Shown one piece after another: positions 1-6,859 of a DNA stretch of 8,137 nucleotides. Position numbers and translations under genes: made by a program. This DNA comes from an uncultured Bacillota bacterium (GTDB taxonomy: Bacteria; Bacillota; Clostridia; Peptostreptococcales; Anaerovoracaceae): the NCBI GenBank assembly GCA_959606705.1, contig CAUHLX010000118.1, positions 1-8,137 on the forward strand, given 5' to 3'. Numbering within the stretch: position 1 is the first letter of the stretch; each line of letters starts with the position of its first letter. The notes beneath the pieces were generated by a model. It was not told the DNA's origin. It did no database searches and saw only the letters and a list, made by a program, of their open reading frames with translations.

Positions 1-2
1 AA

Positions 3-30
3 CCATGTCCTTAAATTCCTAAAGACATGG
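3..30. repeat. 28-bp imperfect inverted repeat, copy 1
   Basis: The arms CCATGTC (3-9) and GACATGG (24-30) are exact reverse complements. Pairing continues inward past one C/A mismatch (10/23) through 11-13 with 20-22. It matches copy 2 at 67-94 in 24 of 28 positions. Its right arm holds the TG of an extended -10 element (28-36), so a protein bound here would cover a promoter. This could be an operator, or a dispersed intergenic repeat of which more copies lie to the left. The window begins only two bases before it, so the full extent is unknown. Confidence 0.6.
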
Positions 31-36
31 TATAAT
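28..36 (+). promoter_or_regulatory. Candidate extended -10 promoter upstream of the thioredoxin reductase gene
   Basis: TGGTATAAT at 28-36 fits the extended -10 consensus TGnTATAAT exactly. The region 16-18 bp upstream has no good TTGACA-like -35, which extended -10 promoters can tolerate. Transcription would start near 43, giving a leader of about 205 nt before the reductase start codon, with the second inverted repeat inside it. The overlap with inverted repeat copy 1 suggests repression or other control at this site. AT-rich DNA can produce such a match by chance, and no other good promoter is seen before 249. Confidence 0.45.
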
Positions 37-66
37 AAACACCATAGGACCGTAAAGTTTATTTCA

Positions 67-94
67 CCATGTCCTGAAGGTCCTAAGGACATGG
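67..94. repeat. 28-bp inverted repeat, copy 2
   Basis: The arms CCATGTCCT (67-75) and AGGACATGG (86-94) are a perfect 9-bp inverted repeat around a 10-nt centre. The left end lies 64 bp from the left end of copy 1. Sequence after the two copies is also related: 14 of the first 21 flanking positions match, and GGA-C-GTAAA is shared with a one-base shift. The pair therefore looks like an old tandem duplication with a 64-bp unit rather than two unrelated sites. No T-run follows on the + strand, so it is not a normal intrinsic terminator. Confidence 0.6.
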
Positions 95-248
95 CATCAT
101 AATCATCAATGGATCTGTAAAAATAGTGATATGAAAAATGAAAACGGGGTACTATTAAGAGAAGGATCAGGAATCGGAAAACCAAGGTCAAGGCCTGAGG
201 ATAAGAACCGAATATAACGGAAAGCAAATCGAGAGGAGAACCATCAAC

Positions 249-1190
249 ATGAGCAAAGTGTATGACGTTGTGATTATCGGAGCGGGGCCGGCGGGACTGA
301 CCGCGGGACTGTACGCGGGAAGAGCGCGGCTTTCCACACTGGTGATCGAGAAGGAGCGGGCTGGCGGGCAGATCGTTCAAACGGCTGAAATCGAAAATTA
401 TCCCGGATCGCTTTTGGAGGAGTCCGGTCCCACACTGGTCGAGCGCATGTCGGAGCAGGCGGCACGATTCGGAGCGGAGAGGGTTACGGACACCGTAGAG
501 TCCGTGGAGCTGGACGGTCCGATCAAGATCGTTCGGGGGATGAGCGCAACCTATCAAGCGAAGACCGTGATCCTGGCCGGAGGGGCCAAATCCGTGCCGC
601 TGGGCTGCCCGGGAGAGCAGGAGTTTACCGGCAGAGGAGTTTCCTATTGCGCAACCTGCGACGGAGCCTTTTTCGGAGGCTTGGAGGTCTATGTGGTCGG
701 CGGCGGAGACGCGGCGGTGGAGGAGGCCATGTATCTGACCAAGTTTGCCAAAAAGGTCACCGTAATCCATCGCCGAGACCAGCTGCGGGCGGCGAAATCC
801 ATTCAGGAAAAGGCCTTTGCCAATCCAAAGATGAACTTTCTCTGGAATCACGTGGTGAAGGAACTGTCAGGAGAAGGACTGCTGTCCCAAATGGTGGTGG
901 AAAACACCAAAACCGGTGAATTGACGACCATCAAGGCCAATGAAGACGAAGGAATGTTCGGCGTCTTCGTGTTTATCGGCTATAAGCCGGAAACTGAGCT
1001 TTTGGAAGGCAAGCTGGAGATGGAGCGAGGCTATGTGCTGACGGATGATGATATGCGCACCAGCGTTCCCGGTGTTTTCGCGGCGGGGGATCTTCGCAAA
1101 AAAAGTGTGCGTCAGGTAGTGACCGCGGCTGCCGACGGCTGCATCGCAGCGGCAGCGGCCGGAAAGTATCTGGAGGAACAGGAGGCTTAG
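249..1190 (+). CDS. trxB: Thioredoxin reductase (NADPH-dependent, FAD flavoprotein)
   Basis: This cytosolic FAD enzyme passes electrons from NADPH to the disulfide of thioredoxin. The protein has 313 residues, a usual length for low-molecular-weight reductases. It has the N-terminal FAD-binding GAGPAG at 11-16, the redox-active CATC at 134-137 followed by D138, a second nucleotide-binding GGGDAAVEEA at 151-160, and the C-terminal FAD contact AAGD ending at D281 with a following RQVVTAAADG stretch. HRRDQLRA at 174-181 is the basic patch that recognises the 2'-phosphate of NADPH, which favours NADPH over ferredoxin as donor. The ATG has GAGGAG (233-238) ten bases upstream. No thioredoxin gene adjoins it in this window. 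A terminator at 1248-1295 follows, so it is probably transcribed alone. Related flavin oxidoreductases such as AhpF-like proteins are less likely because the length and the CATC position fit TrxB. Confidence 0.95.
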   Translation: MSKVYDVVIIGAGPAGLTAGLYAGRARLSTLVIEKERAGGQIVQTAEIENYPGSLLEESGPTLVERMSEQAARFGAERVTDTVESVELDGPIKIVRGMSATYQAKTVILAGGAKSVPLGCPGEQEFTGRGVSYCATCDGAFFGGLEVYVVGGGDAAVEEAMYLTKFAKKVTVIHRRDQLRAAKSIQEKAFANPKMNFLWNHVVKELSGEGLLSQMVVENTKTGELTTIKANEDEGMFGVFVFIGYKPETELLEGKLEMERGYVLTDDDMRTSVPGVFAAGDLRKKSVRQVVTAAADGCIAAAAAGKYLEEQEA

Positions 1191-1247
1191 CGCGGCGTTC
1201 CGCGAAGGAGCATCAAAGTCGAACCGGTGAGTCCATATAACGTTCAA

Positions 1248-1295
1248 CCCCTTGAAATCGCAGTCTGCCGGACTGCTTGTCAAGGGGTCTTTTTT
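1248..1295 (+). terminator. Rho-independent terminator with a long two-part stem
   Basis: The outer stem CCCCTTGA (1248-1255) pairs perfectly with TCAAGGGG (1280-1287). The inner stem GCAGTC (1260-1265) pairs perfectly with GACTGC (1271-1276) around the loop TGCCG. Small internal loops separate the two stems. TC and six T residues (1290-1295) follow at once. It should end transcription from the reductase gene. It lies only about 50 bp before the next start codon, and no clear promoter is seen between, so an attenuator role for the transporter gene is possible. Confidence 0.9.
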
Positions 1296-1344
1296 CCCCT
1301 TTTTCCGCATAAGGTTACCTCAAGACGGAAACGGGGGAAAAAGG

Positions 1345-2463
1345 ATGAAAAAACAAGAGGTACATTGGAAAACCGTATTTTCTCTGGCCGGGGCCTTCGT
1401 GGCGTTTCAGATCGGCTCGGGGTTTGCGACGGGGCAGGAAATCCTTCAGTATTTTGCTTCCTATGGATTGTGGGGAATCCTAGGGGCGGTGCTCTCCATG
1501 GGGCTCATGGTCTATGCCAGCGTAAGCTTCATGACGATGGGGAAGAAACATCGATTGGAAAAAGGAAGCGATGTGTTTCGATGCTATTGCGGCGAGACGG
1601 CCAGTTTGTTTTTCGATTTCTTTTCCGTGGTGTTTTTATACATGTCGTATTGGGTGATGGCGGCGGGCGCGGGGGCCACCATGGCACAGCATTACGGCAT
1701 GCCCGAGGCGGCGGGAAGCGTGATGATGGCAGTGCTTTCCGCCGGAACCGTGCTGTTCGGACTGTCACGCATCGTGGATATTTTAGGCCGGATCGGACCG
1801 ATGATCGCGTTGTTTGCCATCGCGATCGGTTTGCTGGTCATCCTGCGGGACCCCTCGGCGATCGGAGAAGGGAACGCCGCTCTGCCATATCTCTCCGTAA
1901 ACAGGGCGGCGGGAAGCTGGTGGATGGCTGCTGCCTCCTATGTGGGCTTCAGCGTGCTGGGGATGGCGGTGTTCATGTCCTCCATGGGAGCCTCGGCCGG
2001 CAGTGTGAAGGAAGCCGCTTTGGGCGGGGCCTTGGGGGCGGTGGCCTTCTGCTTGTCGATTATCGTGGTAGCCTTAGGCCTTCTCTCTCAGATCGACCAA
2101 GTGGCCCGACTGCCCATTCCCATGCTGTATTTGGCCGGAACCATACATCGGGTGCTTCCCAGCTGTTTTACGCTGATCATCATGGCGGGAATTTACACCA
2201 CGGCGGTCCCGCTCTTGTGGTCGGTCACCAATCGTTTTGCCGGTGATCGCACTCCGCGTTTTCGAATCCTGGCGGTGATCCTGGCGGCGGTGGGAACCCT
2301 GGTGAGTCTAAAGGTTCCCTTCACCCAACTGGTGGGTTCCGTTTACCTGATTAACGGGTACTTGGGAATGCTGTTTTTAGCCTGGTCGGCAGCTTCCGCC
2401 GCTCTGCGTTTCGGCGCCGGAAGACGACAAAAAATAACAGGAAAAATATTTGTAGAAAAATAA
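1345..2463 (+). CDS. YkvI-family integral membrane transporter (APC/LeuT-fold superfamily)
   Basis: This is a 372-residue polytopic membrane protein of the YkvI group (COG3949), related to amino-acid permeases; the substrate is unknown. About ten hydrophobic segments can be counted. The first carries GSGFATGQE (24-32), a glycine-rich break in helix 1 typical of this family and like the unwound, substrate-binding part of LeuT-fold transporters. A basic tail (GRRQK) ends the protein. I chose the ATG at 1345 because GGGGGA (1333-1338) lies six bases upstream and the family motif begins soon after. An in-frame extension back to 1252 would run through the terminator hairpin and encodes no family-like sequence. 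The gene stands alone between a terminator and the next promoter. It probably moves a small organic or amino-acid-like solute with a cation, but that is inferred from fold only. Confidence 0.85.
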   Translation: MKKQEVHWKTVFSLAGAFVAFQIGSGFATGQEILQYFASYGLWGILGAVLSMGLMVYASVSFMTMGKKHRLEKGSDVFRCYCGETASLFFDFFSVVFLYMSYWVMAAGAGATMAQHYGMPEAAGSVMMAVLSAGTVLFGLSRIVDILGRIGPMIALFAIAIGLLVILRDPSAIGEGNAALPYLSVNRAAGSWWMAAASYVGFSVLGMAVFMSSMGASAGSVKEAALGGALGAVAFCLSIIVVALGLLSQIDQVARLPIPMLYLAGTIHRVLPSCFTLIIMAGIYTTAVPLLWSVTNRFAGDRTPRFRILAVILAAVGTLVSLKVPFTQLVGSVYLINGYLGMLFLAWSAASAALRFGAGRRQKITGKIFVEK

Positions 2464-2493
2464 ACTTTTTTGGATGTGAAAGCGTCTAAAAAG

Positions 2494-2502
2494 TGCTAGA
2501 AT
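2494..2502 (+). promoter_or_regulatory. Candidate extended -10 promoter of the surface-acylation operon
   Basis: TGCTAGAAT at 2494-2502 matches TGnTATAAT except for one base in the hexamer. Transcription would start near 2509, giving a leader of about 33 nt. No convincing -35 hexamer is present; TGTGAA (2475-2480) is the nearest at 16-bp spacing and is poor. A 7-bp A/T-rich inverted repeat, ACTTTTT (2464-2470) and AAAAAGT (2488-2494), lies just upstream and touches the TG, so it could be an operator, though such a repeat is weak evidence. Confidence 0.5.
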
Positions 2503-2541
2503 ATAACTAAGTTTGAGTCAGTTAAAAGGGGCGGGCATTTC

Positions 2542-3543
2542 ATGGAGCGATCCGAATTAAAAATGGAAAATTCTGATATACAATCTCAGGGGAGTTTGGA
2601 AAATCCTACAAAGAAGAGAAAGAAGCGCAAGCGGAGAAGAATCGTTCTCAAAAAACCGGGAAAAATTCTTCTCTGTGTTTTGCTGCTCATCGCGATCTTG
2701 ACCACCGCGGCAGTGGCCGCCCACGAGCGAAAAAAGGGGGACGGCGTGAAAGCCGTTCAGTCCGATCAGGTGAGCGGATCAGCCATGGACGTGGAGCCCT
2801 CGGAAGGAGCAATCGGAGCTATCGGAGCTATCGTGGATTCGGCAGCTGGGGCGGGGTCGGTCAATACTTTGAACCCGGTGGAATCCGACGGAGTCCCGGC
2901 CGGTGAGACGATTCCGGCGGCTCAGGCTCCTCAAACCGCAGGCGGGAGCACCGTGGCGCAGAGCGAGCCGGTTGGAGACGACTATTTCAACGACGCGGTT
3001 TTCGTAGGAGATTCCAGGACTCAGGGCTTTATGATGTATTCCGGCCTTGGCGGCGCCACCTTTTATGCGGCCCAGGGGCTCAATGTCAAAGAGGTTTTTG
3101 AAAAATCACAGGCCACGCTGAACGGACAAAAGGTTTCCATCGCCACGGCGCTGTCCCAAGCTTCCTATTCCAAAGTGTATTTGATGCTGGGGATCAACGA
3201 AATGGGCTGGGTTTATCCGGAAAAGTTTGTGGAGAAATATGGGCAGATTATCGATACCATCCGGAATTCGCATCCGGACGCGGTAATCTACCTTCAGAGC
3301 TTGCTTCCGGTGACCGCGCAGAAGTCCGCGGCGGATTTGACGACCAACAATGTCAATGTGGACCGTTTCAACGTGATGATTCGGCAGCTGGCAGAGGACA
3401 AAGGCGTATATTTTTTGAATGTGCGAGAGGCGGTACAGGATGCAAACGGCAATTTGTATGACGAAGCCACCACCGACGGGGTACATTTGAATAAGGATTA
3501 TTGCCTAAAATGGTTAGAATATCTCAAAACGCATACAATATAG
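2542..3543 (+). CDS. Membrane-anchored SGNH/GDSL-type hydrolase, first gene of the acylation operon
   Basis: A 333-residue protein predicted to face the outside of the cell. Residues 1-41 are cytosolic and very basic (KKRKKRKRRR at 24-33). One membrane helix follows at about 42-60, then a low-complexity Gly/Ala/Ser-rich linker to about 145, then an SGNH-hydrolase domain. Visible blocks are VGDSR with catalytic Ser158, GINE (217-220) in place of the usual GxND with the oxyanion-hole Asn219, and DGVHL with Asp312 and His315. Such domains remove or transfer acyl groups on sugars. The linker contains a triplicated GAI from a 9-bp DNA repeat. The start has AAGGGG (2526-2531) ten bases upstream; an ATG at 2563 in the same frame lacks a site. 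Position before the lipoprotein and MBOAT genes points to surface glycan acyl exchange. Esterase versus transferase cannot be told from sequence. Confidence 0.85.
   Translation: MERSELKMENSDIQSQGSLENPTKKRKKRKRRRIVLKKPGKILLCVLLLIAILTTAAVAAHERKKGDGVKAVQSDQVSGSAMDVEPSEGAIGAIGAIVDSAAGAGSVNTLNPVESDGVPAGETIPAAQAPQTAGGSTVAQSEPVGDDYFNDAVFVGDSRTQGFMMYSGLGGATFYAAQGLNVKEVFEKSQATLNGQKVSIATALSQASYSKVYLMLGINEMGWVYPEKFVEKYGQIIDTIRNSHPDAVIYLQSLLPVTAQKSAADLTTNNVNVDRFNVMIRQLAEDKGVYFLNVREAVQDANGNLYDEATTDGVHLNKDYCLKWLEYLKTHTI
2806..2832 (+). repeat. Three tandem copies of a 9-bp unit within the hydrolase linker
   Basis: GGAGCAATC at 2806-2814 is followed by two identical GGAGCTATC copies at 2815-2823 and 2824-2832. 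They encode Gly-Ala-Ile three times. The unit is a multiple of three, so gain or loss of copies would change linker length without breaking the frame. Confidence 0.9.
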
Positions 3544-3576
3544 CTAAATACTTGACAAGGGAGATTAAACGATACG

Positions 3577-4077
3577 ATGAACCACGACGCAACGATCAGA
3601 AAAAGACGGTTTTGTTTTACCGCCGCCCTCCTTCTCTGCTTCGGCGCGCTTTTCACCGCCTGTGCGGGGAACGGGCAGAGCGGAACGGACAAGCAGCCGG
3701 ATGTTCATAAATTAGCAGCAGATTTGATCGGGCAGGTGCCTTTTGTAGACGAAATGACGGAGGATACCACCGATGTGTTCTACGCCATGTACCAGATCGA
3801 CGAAACGCTGGTGAAGGACAAGTCCTTCTACTTCAGCACCGGCGCTACGGCAGAAGAGGTAGCGGTGATCGAGGCGGCTTCCTCGGAGGATGTGGATGCG
3901 GTGAAGCAAGCGGTGCTTTCCAGAGTGGAAGCTCAGAAGGAAGGGTTCGCCGATTACATTCCCGAAGAGTTGACCAAGCTGGACGATCCGGTGGTGGAGG
4001 TGATCGGAAACGCGGTGATCCTCTGTGTTTCCCAGGACAATGCCAAGGCGCGGGACGTCATTTCAGCTTACAAATAA
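3577..4077 (+). CDS. DUF4358-like lipoprotein
   Basis: A 166-residue secreted lipoprotein. The N-terminus has a basic stretch (RKRR), a hydrophobic core from about 12 to 25, and a lipobox ending FTAC with the acylated cysteine at 29. The mature part is acidic and soluble-looking; its layout (an early DLIGQVPFVDEM segment, a VFYAMYQID segment, then alternating strands and helices ending in VISAYK) resembles DUF4358 proteins as I know them. No catalytic motif is visible. The gene begins 33 bp after the SGNH hydrolase gene and ends 21 bp before the MBOAT gene, so it is almost certainly cotranscribed. AAGGGAG (3557-3563) lies 13 bases before the ATG, slightly far. DUF4358 genes commonly sit beside MBOAT and DHHW genes in Clostridia. 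An accessory role in the acylation complex, perhaps like AlgF, is inference. The family assignment is from memory, not from a search. Confidence 0.75.
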   Translation: MNHDATIRKRRFCFTAALLLCFGALFTACAGNGQSGTDKQPDVHKLAADLIGQVPFVDEMTEDTTDVFYAMYQIDETLVKDKSFYFSTGATAEEVAVIEAASSEDVDAVKQAVLSRVEAQKEGFADYIPEELTKLDDPVVEVIGNAVILCVSQDNAKARDVISAYK

Positions 4078-4098
4078 TTCAGTTCAGGAGAACCTTAA

Positions 4099-5568
4099 AT
4101 GGTCTTTAGCAGTATTAGCTTTTTATTTTACTTTCTGCCGGTTATGCTTTTCATCTATTTTCTGGCTCCCCGGAGATGGCGCAATTCCGCGCTCTTTGTG
4201 GGCAGCCTTTTTTTCTATGCCTGGGGTGAACCGGTGTACATCCTTTTGATGCTGTTTTCCATCCTCTGCAACTACACGCTGGGCCTTTTGATGGAACGGT
4301 CTCTTCGGGCGGCCGGCGGGGACGGACCGCGGACGAAGGAACGGAATTCCGCAGAGGCGAAGGGGAGAACCGCGGCAAAGACGCTGCTCATCACGGCGGT
4401 GGTCATCAACATCGGATTGCTGGCCTTTTTCAAGTACGCCGATTTTTTCCTGTCCAATTTAAATTGGATTCCCGGAGTGTCCGTGCCGCTGCTGAAGCTG
4501 CCGCTGCCGCTGGGCATTTCCTTTTACACCTTTCAGGCCCTGTCCTATGTGATCGATTTGTATCGGGGGCAGGTGGAGGTGCAGAAAAGCTTCGTGGCGT
4601 TCGGGGCTTACGTGTCGCTGTTTCCTCAATTGATCGCCGGACCCATCGTGCGGATGAAAACGGTAGCCGACGAGCTGGCGGAGCGCCGGGAGACCGTGGA
4701 CGAGTTTGCCGAAGGGGTGCGCCGTTTTGTGGTGGGACTGGGAAAAAAGGTGCTGTTAGCCAACGGCGTGGGGGCGATTTTTACTCAGGTGTCCCAGATG
4801 GAGCCCACCTCGCTTTCCGCGTTGACCGCCTGGATCGGAGCGCTGGCTTTTACCTTTCAGATTTATTTCGATTTTTCCGGTTACTCCGACATGGCCATCG
4901 GCCTGGGACGCATGCTGGGGTTCCACTTTCTGGAGAATTTCAACTATCCCTATCAATCCAAGAGTATCACCGAGTTTTGGAGACGATGGCACATTTCGCT
5001 TTCCACCTGGTTTAAGGAATACGTTTACATTCCGCTGGGAGGAAACCGTCAAGGGTTGAAGAAGCAGATCCGCAACATTCTCGTGGTCTGGCTGCTGACC
5101 GGATTCTGGCACGGAGCCAGCTGGAATTTCGTAGTCTGGGGTCTCTATTTCGGAACGCTGCTGATCCTGGAAAAGCTGTTTTTAGGACGGGCGCTGGAAC
5201 GAATTCCGGCCGCCTGCGCTCATGTGTACACCATGCTGCTGGTGATCTTCAGCTGGGTGATCTTCGCTTTCGATTCCCTGGGAACGGGCTTCTTGTTCCT
5301 GAAGGCGATGCTGGGAGGAAATGACGCGGGCCTGTGGGATGAACAGGGCTTGTACCTGCTTTCCGGGAATTTGATCCTCTTTGGAATTCTGGCGTTGGGA
5401 AGCACGGAATTGCCGAAACGAGCGGTTGGCCGGGTTCGGGCAAGGTTCCGGGGCCGGGAGCTTCCGGATATCGTGATGGGCAACGCCTTCCTTTTGATCG
5501 TTTTCTTTCTGTGCGTGGCGTATCTGGTGTCTTCGTCATACAATCCGTTTCTGTATTTTCGGTTTTAG
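4099..5568 (+). CDS. MBOAT-family polysaccharide O-acyltransferase (AlgI/DltB-like)
   Basis: This 489-residue polytopic membrane protein is the predicted acyl-translocating part of a surface O-acylation complex. It would take an acyl group from a cytosolic donor and hand it to an extracellular partner. About 11-12 hydrophobic segments are seen. Family landmarks are FYAWGEP near 39-45, FKYADFF near 111-117, FPQLIAGPIVR, and EFWRRWHISLSTWF with His298. LLTGFWHGASWNF follows, in which His338 is the expected catalytic MBOAT histidine (the counterpart of AlgI His322). The only notable polar insertion is a charged loop at about 72-93. AGGAG (4086-4090) lies eight bases before the ATG. The stop codon overlaps the ribosome-binding site of the next gene, so the two are translated together. 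Acetyl is the likely cargo because DHHW partners occur in acetylation systems and no dltA or dltC gene is present here. The acceptor polymer is unknown. Confidence 0.93.
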   Translation: MVFSSISFLFYFLPVMLFIYFLAPRRWRNSALFVGSLFFYAWGEPVYILLMLFSILCNYTLGLLMERSLRAAGGDGPRTKERNSAEAKGRTAAKTLLITAVVINIGLLAFFKYADFFLSNLNWIPGVSVPLLKLPLPLGISFYTFQALSYVIDLYRGQVEVQKSFVAFGAYVSLFPQLIAGPIVRMKTVADELAERRETVDEFAEGVRRFVVGLGKKVLLANGVGAIFTQVSQMEPTSLSALTAWIGALAFTFQIYFDFSGYSDMAIGLGRMLGFHFLENFNYPYQSKSITEFWRRWHISLSTWFKEYVYIPLGGNRQGLKKQIRNILVVWLLTGFWHGASWNFVVWGLYFGTLLILEKLFLGRALERIPAACAHVYTMLLVIFSWVIFAFDSLGTGFLFLKAMLGGNDAGLWDEQGLYLLSGNLILFGILALGSTELPKRAVGRVRARFRGRELPDIVMGNAFLLIVFFLCVAYLVSSSYNPFLYFRF

Positions 5569-5579
5569 GAGGCGGTACC

Positions 5580-6761
5580 ATGAAAAATCGGAACAATCGA
5601 ATGACTGCCTTCGGATTCGCGGGGGTCATCGCCTTGATGGCGCTTTGGGGAGGAATCGCTTCCGACCAGCCGTTTTCCCAGGAGGAAAACCGCGCGCTGC
5701 AGCGGCTTCCCAAGCCTTCGGCGGCAGCTGTGCTGTCCGGTCAGTTTACCCGGGAGTTTGAGCTCTACACCACGGACCAGTTTCCGGCGCGTTCTCTCTG
5801 GATGTCCGTCAAAAGCCGCAGCGATCTGGCCCTCGGAAAGAAGGACAACGGACAGGTTTATTTCGGATCGGAGGAAACCCTGTTCCCCATCGATCAGGTG
5901 GATTCTCGGCAGAAGCAGGCCAATCTCCTGTTTCTAAGCCGCTTTCTGACCAGCTTGCGGACGAACTACCCTCAGGTGCAAAGCTCGGTGCTGATCGCGC
6001 CCACTTCCACGGAAGTATTGCGGTCCCGTCTGCCGAAGCATGCGCCGGTCCCCGACGAAGAGGAACTGATCGGCGAGATTGAAAAGACCGTGGGAGCGCT
6101 GAATCAAAAAACGGGGAGCGCTCAAGTGACCATCTTCACCAATCCACTGGAAACACTGCGCCGTCATGGAGAAGAAGGGGTGTATTATCGAACGGATCAC
6201 CACTGGACGACCTTCGGAGCTTACCTGGCTTATCGAGCGTGGGCCCAAGACCAGGGATTAAAACCCACTCCCAAGGAATCGTTTGAGATTCGAACGGTAT
6301 CCCAAGATTTTTACGGAACGAGTCAATCGAAAACCGGGATGAACAGTCTTTCTCCCGATCCCATAGAAGCTTATGTTTCCGACAGACAAGGCCAGTGCCG
6401 AATCACCATCTACGATACCCCGCAGAACGGAGGCGTCAGGACGATGGACTCTTTATACGATCCTCAATTCCTGAAAGAAAAGGATCAGTACGCGTATTTT
6501 CTGGGCGGCAACCACCCTCGAACCGTGATCGACACCGGCGTACGAAACGGAAGGACTCTGCTGCTAGTCAAGGATTCCTACGCGCACTGTTTCGTTCCCT
6601 TCCTCACCGAACACTTTCAGCGGATCGTCATGGTGGACCTGCGTTATTTCAAAGGCGGGCTGGCTTCTCTGATGGAAGAGGACCAGGTGACGGATGTGAT
6701 GCTTCTGTACAATGTGGTGCAATTTTGCAGCGATCGAAATCTGGCCTATCTGAGATTTTAG
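5580..6761 (+). CDS. DHHW-family (AlgJ/AlgX-like) extracellular acetyltransferase-type protein
   Basis: A 393-residue protein with one N-terminal membrane helix (about 9-27) and an extracellular SGNH-like domain. The mature start has FSQEENRALQRLPKP, a hallmark of DHHW proteins. The name-giving motif is D206-H207-H208-W209, within YYRTDHHWTTFGAYLAY, and gives the catalytic Asp/His pair. The likely nucleophile is Ser333 in LLLVKDSYAHCF, the form these proteins use in place of GDS. By analogy with AlgJ and AlgX it would accept acyl groups from the MBOAT protein and place them on a glycan. I chose the ATG at 5580 because AGGAGG (5567-5572) lies seven bases upstream and overlaps the MBOAT stop codon. 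A longer in-frame start at 5511 lies inside the MBOAT gene without such a site. This is the last gene of the operon. No terminator is visible after it. Confidence 0.92.
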   Translation: MKNRNNRMTAFGFAGVIALMALWGGIASDQPFSQEENRALQRLPKPSAAAVLSGQFTREFELYTTDQFPARSLWMSVKSRSDLALGKKDNGQVYFGSEETLFPIDQVDSRQKQANLLFLSRFLTSLRTNYPQVQSSVLIAPTSTEVLRSRLPKHAPVPDEEELIGEIEKTVGALNQKTGSAQVTIFTNPLETLRRHGEEGVYYRTDHHWTTFGAYLAYRAWAQDQGLKPTPKESFEIRTVSQDFYGTSQSKTGMNSLSPDPIEAYVSDRQGQCRITIYDTPQNGGVRTMDSLYDPQFLKEKDQYAYFLGGNHPRTVIDTGVRNGRTLLLVKDSYAHCFVPFLTEHFQRIVMVDLRYFKGGLASLMEEDQVTDVMLLYNVVQFCSDRNLAYLRF

Positions 6762-6782
6762 GTATGGAATGATCGAAATTCA

Positions 6783-6791
6783 TGATATAAT
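6783..6791 (+). promoter_or_regulatory. Candidate extended -10 promoter of the GerMN lipoprotein gene
   Basis: TGATATAAT at 6783-6791 matches TGnTATAAT exactly. It lies in the 98-bp gap between the DHHW gene and the lipoprotein gene. Transcription would start near 6798, leaving a leader of about 62 nt. The -35 position (6763-6768, TATGGA) is poor. With no terminator after the DHHW gene, read-through from the operon upstream is also possible. Confidence 0.55.
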
Positions 6792-6859
6792 AGCCGTAGG
6801 GTTATTGGTTATTGCTGTGGTAGGATTGATAGAACGTAAGAATAGAACAGGAGACGAGG

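Noticed and set aside
3..94. Two 28-bp repeats with a 36-bp interval, resembling the end of a CRISPR array
   Set aside because: The repeats differ at four positions, the interval resembles the sequence after the second copy as expected of tandem duplication, and no cas gene is in the window. The left edge hides further copies, so it is not fully excluded.
131..217. A 28-codon open frame in the trxB leader
   Set aside because: It has no ribosome-binding site at a useful distance and its composition is not protein-like.
1191..1204. Small hairpin CGCGG-CGTT-CCGCG just after the trxB stop codon
   Set aside because: No T-run follows, so it is not a terminator on its own. It may only protect the mRNA end or be chance.
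1227..2246. A 339-residue alternative-frame ORF over the transporter gene
   Set aside because: It is rich in Arg, Gly and Cys and has no family motif. The overlapping frame encodes a clear membrane transporter with a good start site.
3552..3578. TTGACA at 3552-3557 as a -35 box for the lipoprotein gene
   Set aside because: The only -10-like hexamer (TACGAT, 15-bp spacing) covers the start codon, so it could not drive this gene. The short gap fits cotranscription.
6732..6779. GATCGAAAT present twice, 39 bp apart
   Set aside because: It is short; the first copy lies in coding sequence, and nothing else links the two sites.
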